A stretch of 13,548 bases of DNA from an uncultured Porphyromonas sp. Lineage in GTDB: Bacteria > Bacteroidota > Bacteroidia > Bacteroidales > Porphyromonadaceae. The translations under genes were made by a program, and so were the position numbers. Below the pieces are notes generated by a model. That model was not told the origin of the DNA, searched no databases, and saw nothing but the letters and a program-made list of their open reading frames with translations. Where the stretch lies: assembly GCA_934364985.1 (NCBI GenBank), contig CAKRMU010000013.1, positions 1 through 13,548 of the forward strand, in the 5' to 3' direction. Positions 7,012 to 12,016 of the stretch are shown in pieces; the first letter of the stretch is position 1; each line of letters opens with the position of its first letter.

Positions 7012-8699
7012 AGAAGTCCTCTTAAAGAGCGAGGTAGATAGAATTCTCCACGTTTATCTACATACACTACGGGTGTAGGTATTTCGTGAATTTGTTCATT
7101 GATAGTTACGATATTAGTGAAACTCTTTATGACCATTCTGTTCGATCCATTGGTGACTATGAGACACTTATCTTGTGGCTCTTCGCCTGTGATTTGGCAC
7201 TTCATACCACTGAATACATCAGAATGTGGTGCGTAGTATTCATCCGTTAGCGAGAGCATAGATGCTTCTATCCCTAAAAGCTTTCTTAGGTAATTGTGCA
7301 ACTCAATATTGCTATTTACCCCTTTCAATCGTTGCTCTTCTAATGGGGCAAATGTGGCCAGGAATGTATCCTCACCGGTATGTCCGTTGGTGGTGAAGTC
7401 GATATACATCTGTGTGCGGAATAGTGCAGCTATGTAATCTGGTAGCCTATTTGTATAGAGGGCACTCTCGCTTGAAATGTTCATGGATTTCATTTCTTCA
7501 AGAATCGTTGCTCTATCCTCTTTAGGGGCTAACTCTAAACGACGGAGTACCTTAATAACCTCTATCTCATCGTCTGATGGCGTGAATGTCGCAACGTCTT
7601 GGAATATCTGGGCAATCTCAGTTTCTGGAGCTTGTGCGATTAATTGGGCAATCCCCACCGAACTCTTTTGGATTTTGGTGAGCGGGCCAAACAGCACCTC
7701 AGTGCCGACGCCTGAGTAATTCTTAAGGTCTCTCCTTCCTATACTTATCCCACTATTGCCGTGATCTGATGTGATGACAACGGCTGTATTCCCATCTTTA
7801 ATAGCAAAGTCAATGGCCACTTGTACGGCTTCATCAAAAGCCAACATCTCAGTTGCCAAAGCCACAACGTCGTTAGCGTGAGCAGCCCAATCTACTTTTG
7901 AACCTTCAATAAGCAAAAAGAATCCATTTGTATTATTCGTGTCCAATGCCTTGAGAGCTGCGGACGTCATCTCCTTGAGTTTAGGGTCTTTGCCCTGAAT
8001 GCCATCTATATCGTATGGTATATCTCTCGGAGAAAAGAGACTCCAAATTTTCTCACCTTGGTACTCAGTAAGAGATGAATAATCATCTGTGAATACCCCA
8101 TAATTTTGAGACTTTAGATAAGCTTTTTCTTGATCTTTAAGTAGGCTCACTCCGCCTGCCATCACTACATCGATGCTGTTATGTACCATTTGAGGAATGA
8201 TCCAGTCGTATCTTTTTCTTGTGTAACTATGGGCAGTGCCATCGGCAGGTGTGGCATGTGGAAATTCGCAAGTCACCACTAAACCTATTTTTTTGTCTTG
8301 GACAATCCTTGTCGCTTCCATTAATGAGACGATAGGACGATATGCCATCGTGCTGTCTATTGGTATAAGGTCTGTAGCCGTAGGATAAGGATAAGTACCG
8401 ACCATACCTTGAATACTGGGCATGCCGTTAAGGTAGCAGGATGTGGTAGGTGCTGAATCCCCGATTGGGGCATTAGAGCAGTAGGTGAGGACAGTTCCAG
8501 ACATAAAGGGGTCTAAATGTAGCCTTGTCATCTTACCTTCCTCAATATTTTTATACCAACGAGCTAAGGAAAGAGTACTGAGAGATGTCCCATCCGTTAC
8601 CATAAAAATAACGTTTTTGACGGGTTTGATATCGCCTGCCCATAGTAAACGAGGCAGTAATAGCACTACGGCTAAGATAAGGATTGCTTGCTTTTTCAT
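7008..8699 (-). CDS. Secreted alkaline phosphatase
   Basis: A 563-residue periplasmic phosphomonoesterase of the PhoA-type superfamily that would release phosphate from organic esters. Residues 1-21 form a signal peptide (M-K-K, hydrophobic core, L-L-W-A-G). Active-site features in order: D36 in V-T-D-G (metal), S82 in G-D-S-A-P-T (phosphorylated Ser), H148-A-T (metal region), E265-G-S-K-V-D270-W-A-A-H274 (metals), D312-H313-G (metals) and H440-T-G-E (metal). About 90 residues after this last motif form an extra C-terminal part ending V-V-Y-V-D...E-F-Y-L-P-R-S-L-R, resembling the stalk-like domains seen on some cell-surface proteins; that is a guess. A TTG at 8744 is in frame, but ATG 8699 puts the signal peptide at the N-terminus. 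It lies 37 bp after the aminopeptidase gene, probably in one operon. Its stop overlaps the stop of the convergent gene. Confidence 0.92.
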   Translation of the reverse strand: MKKQAILILAVVLLLPRLLWAGDIKPVKNVIFMVTDGTSLSTLSLARWYKNIEEGKMTRLHLDPFMSGTVLTYCSNAPIGDSAPTTSCYLNGMPSIQGMVGTYPYPTATDLIPIDSTMAYRPIVSLMEATRIVQDKKIGLVVTCEFPHATPADGTAHSYTRKRYDWIIPQMVHNSIDVVMAGGVSLLKDQEKAYLKSQNYGVFTDDYSSLTEYQGEKIWSLFSPRDIPYDIDGIQGKDPKLKEMTSAALKALDTNNTNGFFLLIEGSKVDWAAHANDVVALATEMLAFDEAVQVAIDFAIKDGNTAVVITSDHGNSGISIGRRDLKNYSGVGTEVLFGPLTKIQKSSVGIAQLIAQAPETEIAQIFQDVATFTPSDDEIEVIKVLRRLELAPKEDRATILEEMKSMNISSESALYTNRLPDYIAALFRTQMYIDFTTNGHTGEDTFLATFAPLEEQRLKGVNSNIELHNYLRKLLGIEASMLSLTDEYYAPHSDVFSGMKCQITGEEPQDKCLIVTNGSNRMVIKSFTNIVTINEQIHEIPTPVVYVDKRGEFYLPRSLRGLL

Positions 8700-8736
8700 C
8701 TTGCTTATTATTGTTGCTATTTTGAATAATTGCGGT

Positions 8737-9924
8737 TTATACAAGTGAAATCAAATCTGTGGGAAGTGGCGAAAGGTTTTCAACGCTATCCCTATTGATG
8801 ATATAACTATTCTCTATCCCCACAGCTCCAATTTCTGGAAATACGAACTTTGGCTCTACGGCAATTGTCATCCCTTCTCTGAATGTCTCTTTTGAGCGTC
8901 CGGTAAGTACTGGTGGTTCGTTAATTTCAATGCCGAATCCATGACCTACAAATTTCACCTTGTTTGTATATCCCATAAAGTGATTAGCTAAGCCCTCCTC
9001 TTCGGCACGTTTAACAAAGTGATTGTAGACATTTGATACAGGGCTACCATCTTTGATATTATTTTCAAACCATTCGGTAAGCTCTACAGATAGCTGGTGG
9101 GCTTTTAGCACATTATTGGGGAGCTCACCTAAGTAATAAGTTCGGCTAATATCTGTGACGAAGGTCCCAAAATTTCCTGCCATATCCACCATCACCGTAG
9201 TACCGGGTATAATCTCTTGCCCTGAAGCTCCCATTGGCATCGCGTAAGAGCCTCGGCCACCTAAGGCAAAATCGTATGGTGCAGGCACATCTGCATTCTT
9301 TCCGACTAATAAATGACCCATAAAGGCTTCCATCCGTGGTCCAAAGGTGCGGAAGACACCTATTGAGCCTCGTCTCCGCATCTGGTATTCAATAAGATGT
9401 TGAAGCTCAAGGTCGGTCATCCCCATTTGAAAAAGCTGAGGTACTAATCGATATATCTCCATGTGTACCTCAATCTCACGGCGAATGTCTGTGAGTTCTT
9501 GAGGAGTCTTGATGCTCCTGACGTTCCTCATCATGGCAGATGCATCTATACTACTTACTTGCCCCTCAGTAGCAAGCTGACGAAGACGCTGATACTCAAG
9601 GACGGGGAGAAAGCCCAGCTCTAATGCCGTTGAAGCTGATAGGGATATCCCTTTTTCTGAGATGATCTCTGGTATTAGTTCGGGTTTCCTCGCTGTGTAT
9701 ATGAGTTCGGAAGGATATCCCTCTAATACATCCGTTATTCGCTCTAAAAAAATAAGGGGTAGGGGGTGTGACCTATCTACTAATAGATAACCTTGAAAGA
9801 CACTACCTGTTAGGTAAAGAATATTAGGGACACTTCTTAAAAGCACATTTTGTAAGCCGTCCTTCTCTAATGCTTTATGAATGCGACTGACCTTAAGCTC
9901 AATTTCTTGTATAGTTGTATTCAT
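8737..9924 (-). CDS. M24 family metallopeptidase (Xaa-Pro aminopeptidase/dipeptidase type)
   Basis: A 395-residue enzyme expected to remove N-terminal residues from peptides, typically next to proline. Residues about 12-135 form the N-terminal creatinase-like domain. Residues about 150-375 form the pita-bread catalytic domain with all five metal ligands: D247 (V-M-V-D-M-A-G), D258 (V-T-D-I-S-R-T), H328 (V-G-H-G-F-G), E357 (A-V-E-P) and E371 (G-I-E-N). The motif I-N-E-P-P (334-338) sits where many proline-specific members have H-E-x-P, so exact specificity is uncertain. There is no signal peptide, so it is probably cytoplasmic. The start ATG is preceded by a Bacteroidetes -7 box. The secreted phosphatase gene follows 37 bp downstream on the same strand. 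Confidence 0.92.
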   Translation of the reverse strand: MNTTIQEIELKVSRIHKALEKDGLQNVLLRSVPNILYLTGSVFQGYLLVDRSHPLPLIFLERITDVLEGYPSELIYTARKPELIPEIISEKGISLSASTALELGFLPVLEYQRLRQLATEGQVSSIDASAMMRNVRSIKTPQELTDIRREIEVHMEIYRLVPQLFQMGMTDLELQHLIEYQMRRRGSIGVFRTFGPRMEAFMGHLLVGKNADVPAPYDFALGGRGSYAMPMGASGQEIIPGTTVMVDMAGNFGTFVTDISRTYYLGELPNNVLKAHQLSVELTEWFENNIKDGSPVSNVYNHFVKRAEEEGLANHFMGYTNKVKFVGHGFGIEINEPPVLTGRSKETFREGMTIAVEPKFVFPEIGAVGIENSYIINRDSVENLSPLPTDLISLV

Positions 9925-9959
9925 TCAATACAATGATGGTTTGTTATTTATTTCGGATA

Positions 9960-9967
9960 CAAATTTA
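9960..9967 (-). promoter_or_regulatory. Promoter -7 box of the aminopeptidase-phosphatase operon
   Basis: The minus strand reads TAAATTTG, a TAnnTTTG match, 35 bp before the aminopeptidase start. There is no -33 TTTG at the ideal distance. Confidence 0.5.
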
Positions 9968-10087
9968 CTCAAATTATAAGACCCCCCCATTAATTCTATA
10001 CACCACGTTACTATATTGGGGAGAATAGTTTCAAACTAAAGGGTGAATCATTCTAAGAGGTCGTTCTTGATATTGAATGCCTTGACG

Positions 10088-10202
10088 GATATCAAGTATC
10101 CGCCAAAACGAATTTAGGGTATTTGCCTTGGCGAATTCAGGGTATCCGCTGAGGCAAATACTGGGAATATGCTTTGACAAATCTTGAGTATCTTTTTTGA
10201 GC
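10088..10202. repeat. Five tandem 23-bp degenerate repeats (array B)
   Basis: Units run 10088-10110, 10111-10133, 10134-10156, 10157-10179 and 10180-10202. A further degenerate partial unit may precede them (its end matches at 10079-10087). The rough consensus is AATnctGGGTATcc then GCnttGgCa. The period, the AATA...GGTAT core and the TTGAG/TGAGG spacer match array A at 2667-2758, so the two belong to one repeat family. Units abut with no unique spacers. Confidence 0.8.
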
Positions 10203-10289
10203 TTTGGGGATGTACTATTTAATGAGGTGTATAATTGTCATTAGATAATAGTCGCATTTGCACGATGTGGTACGTAAATCTACTATCTC

Positions 10290-10311
10290 AATATTGCTGT
10301 ATAGCAATATT
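10290..10311. promoter_or_regulatory. Perfect 9-bp dyad next to the pnt promoter
   Basis: AATATTGCT (10290-10298) and its exact complement AGCAATATT (10303-10311) flank a 4-bp spacer. The dyad ends 5 bp before the -33 TTTG of the pntAA promoter, where an activator or repressor could bind. As RNA it would form a hairpin, but no transcript is known to cross it from the left. Confidence 0.5.
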
Positions 10312-10316
10312 AATGA

Positions 10317-10348
10317 TTTGTCAAAATGAAGTGTTTTCTTTAATTTTG
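10317..10348 (+). promoter_or_regulatory. pntAA: Promoter of the pnt operon
   Basis: TTTG (10317-10320), a 20-bp spacer and TAATTTTG (10341-10348) match the full Bacteroidetes promoter pattern. Transcription would start near 10355, giving a leader of about 80 nt before the pntAA ATG. Confidence 0.75.
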
Positions 10349-10434
10349 TTGCTGAAGATATTACTACCGAAGGGATAAAGCGGTGATTGCTAACGTTTCT
10401 TCGGCTATTTTAATCCTATTTAGAAAGAACTGCT

Positions 10435-11592
10435 ATGATTATTAGTGTGCCTAAGGAGATCATGCATGGTGAGAGCCGTGTGGCTGCTACTCCTGAAACG
10501 GTAAAGAATTTTGTGGCTGATGGTGCCACGGTGTATGTTGAAGCTGGTGCTGGTGAAGCCTCTTTTCATCATGATGATGAATATGTAGCTGCGGGTGCTC
10601 AATTGCTATCAGACACAGCTGAGCTTTTTAATAAAGCTGATGTGATCCTTAAAGTTAAGGAGCCTCTTTTTAATGAAAAGCTTGGAAAGCATGAGGCTGA
10701 ATTGATGCACGAAGGTCAAGTACTCATTACTTTTATTCACCCTGCATCACCAGTCAATCATGATATGGTGCGTATGCTCGCTAAGCAGGGGGTCATCGCT
10801 CTTACGTTAGATGGAGTACCACGTATTTCGCGGGCACAAAACCTTGATGCCCTAACTTCTATGAGTACGTGTGCAGGATATAAGGGTATTTTACTTGCGG
10901 CAAACGAATTGGCTTACTTTATGCCTCAAATGTTTACCGCTGTAGGACAAATTCGTCCTGCTAAGGTAATGGTCATTGGTGTGGGGGTTGCTGGTTTGCA
11001 AGCCCTTGCTACGGCTCGCCGTTTAGGAGCCATCACTTATGCTGCCGATATTCGTCCTACAGCTCTTGAGCAAGCCACGAGCCTTGGTGCTAAGCCAGTA
11101 GAGACTGGCGTACCTGCTGATTTGGCAATAGCTGAGGGAGGGTATGCTAAACATCTTCCACAAGATGTCCTTGAGAAAGAGCGTGAAATGCTATTCCCAA
11201 CTATTAAAGATATGGACATTGTCTTCTGTTCGGCTCTTGTTCCTGGCAAGATCGCTCCTGTAATCATCACAGAAGAGATGGTTAAGCAGATGAAGCCCGG
11301 AGCTGTAATTGTTGATATCTCTATTGACCAAGGTGGTAACTGTGAGATTACTCCTCGTGGTGAGGTGGAGCGTAAGCACAATGTTACACTTATTGGTATT
11401 AAGAATATCCCAGGTTTATTGCCTAATAGTTCTACGTGGATGTTTGCTCAAAACATATATTACCTTGTCAAGTATCTAACTAAGGATGGTAAGATTTCCT
11501 TAGATATGAATGACGAGATTTGCCAAAAGATATTAGTAACCCGTGACCACGAGATAGTTCACGAGGGTACTCTGGAAGCAATGAATAAATAA
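10435..11592 (+). CDS. pntAA: NAD(P) transhydrogenase alpha subunit, domain I
   Basis: This is the soluble NAD(H)-binding domain I of proton-translocating transhydrogenase, which passes hydride between NADH and NADP+ while protons cross the membrane. The 385-residue protein has the alanine dehydrogenase/PNT N-terminal domain (V-P-K-E...E-S-R-V-A-A-T-P-E, residues 5-21) with the loop S-R-A-Q-N-L-D-A-L-T-S-M-S-T, and the Rossmann domain V-I-G-V-G-V-A-G-L-Q-A-L-A followed by the acidic end of strand 2 in Y-A-A-D-I-R. The length matches the separate domain I subunit of three-gene systems such as Rhodospirillum and Thermus rather than the fused E. coli PntA. It is the first gene of the operon. A terminator-like hairpin follows its stop, before pntAB. 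Confidence 0.95.
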   Translation: MIISVPKEIMHGESRVAATPETVKNFVADGATVYVEAGAGEASFHHDDEYVAAGAQLLSDTAELFNKADVILKVKEPLFNEKLGKHEAELMHEGQVLITFIHPASPVNHDMVRMLAKQGVIALTLDGVPRISRAQNLDALTSMSTCAGYKGILLAANELAYFMPQMFTAVGQIRPAKVMVIGVGVAGLQALATARRLGAITYAADIRPTALEQATSLGAKPVETGVPADLAIAEGGYAKHLPQDVLEKEREMLFPTIKDMDIVFCSALVPGKIAPVIITEEMVKQMKPGAVIVDISIDQGGNCEITPRGEVERKHNVTLIGIKNIPGLLPNSSTWMFAQNIYYLVKYLTKDGKISLDMNDEICQKILVTRDHEIVHEGTLEAMNK

Positions 11593-11605
11593 TCACTAAT
11601 CTATA

Positions 11606-11647
11606 GGGGGTACACTATGCAATTACTGCTGGTGTACCTCCTTTTTT
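11606..11647 (+). terminator. Terminator-like hairpin between pntAA and pntAB
   Basis: GGGGGTACAC (11606-11615) pairs with GTGTACCTCC (11632-11641) over 10 bp with one G-U pair and a 16-nt loop, immediately followed by six T (11642-11647). This is a classic intrinsic terminator shape, yet it lies inside an operon and its T run touches the pntAB start codon. It may act as an attenuator or partial terminator that lowers the membrane subunits relative to domain I, or as an RNA-end stabiliser for pntAA. Confidence 0.6.
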
Positions 11648-11727
11648 ATGTTTTTGTATATGGCAAGTCCTATCATACTTGTGCTGGTATTTATTGTGGC
11701 TTCTGTGGTGGGCTACTTTGTAATTAA
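11617..11727 (+). CDS. Possible 36-codon leader ORF overlapping the pntAB start
   Basis: An ATG 6 bp after AGGGGG (11605-11610, Shine-Dalgarno-like) opens a 36-codon frame, M-Q-L-L-L-V-Y-L-L-F..., ending with TAA at 11725-11727. It passes through the hairpin and overlaps pntAB in another frame. Translation of it would melt the hairpin, so a leader role can be imagined. It may equally be chance; the frame is hydrophobic partly because pntAB is. Confidence 0.15.
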   Translation: MQLLLVYLLFYVFVYGKSYHTCAGIYCGFCGGLLCN

Positions 11728-12016
11728 GAAGATACCCAGCTTACTGCATACACCACTAATGTCGGGCATGAATGCCTTGTCGGGGATAACGATTGTAGGT
11801 GCTATTGCTGTGCTTATTGACGCTTTAGTTTTAAATCGTAACGGGGTCTTTTTAGGTGGAAGCTCGTCTAATACCGATGTCGCAATTATCCTTTCGGGTA
11901 TCGCTATTGTATTAGCTGTTGTCAACGTGGTGGGTGGTTTTGGCGTGACAGAGCGGATGCTACGAATGTTTAAGACAAAAAAAGATGGGGTCAAGAAAGG
12001 AGGGGAGATTAAGTAA
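11648..12016 (+). CDS. pntAB: NAD(P) transhydrogenase alpha subunit 2 (membrane part)
   Basis: A 122-residue inner-membrane subunit with about three transmembrane helices (roughly 5-26, 45-63 and 78-98), which contributes part of the proton channel with PntB. The family motif L-H-T-P-L-M-S-G-M-N-A-L-S-G-I-T-I-V-G-A starts at residue 33 and G-F-G-V-T-E-R-M-L-R-M-F ends the membrane part. The tail is Lys-rich. ATG 11648 and ATG 11660 are both possible; the first gives the usual distance to the H-T-P motif but abuts the T run of the hairpin, so the second cannot be excluded. The stop TAA shares one base with the pntB ATG (TAATG), implying translational coupling. Confidence 0.93.
   Translation: MFLYMASPIILVLVFIVASVVGYFVIKKIPSLLHTPLMSGMNALSGITIVGAIAVLIDALVLNRNGVFLGGSSSNTDVAIILSGIAIVLAVVNVVGGFGVTERMLRMFKTKKDGVKKGGEIK

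Larger units (their letters stand above)
9925..10434. other. 510-bp intergenic region between divergent operons
   Basis: It contains the leftward promoter for the aminopeptidase operon, five tandem 23-bp repeats (10088-10202), a perfect dyad (10290-10311) and a full-consensus rightward promoter for pntAA (10317-10348), followed by an approximately 80-nt leader. I see no supportable ORF. Confidence 0.7.

Noticed and set aside
8700..8744. 15-residue extension of the alkaline phosphatase from TTG 8744
   Set aside because: It would put an extra segment before a complete signal peptide and overlap the upstream gene; ATG 8699 is better.
11037..11381. 114-codon minus-strand frame
   Set aside because: It is antisense to pntAA and has no recognisable motif.
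11617..11700. Frameshift at the pntAB start, joining the earlier ATG to the main frame
   Set aside because: The frame from 11648 already has the usual distance of about 34 residues to the H-T-P-L-M motif, so no missing N-terminus needs explaining.
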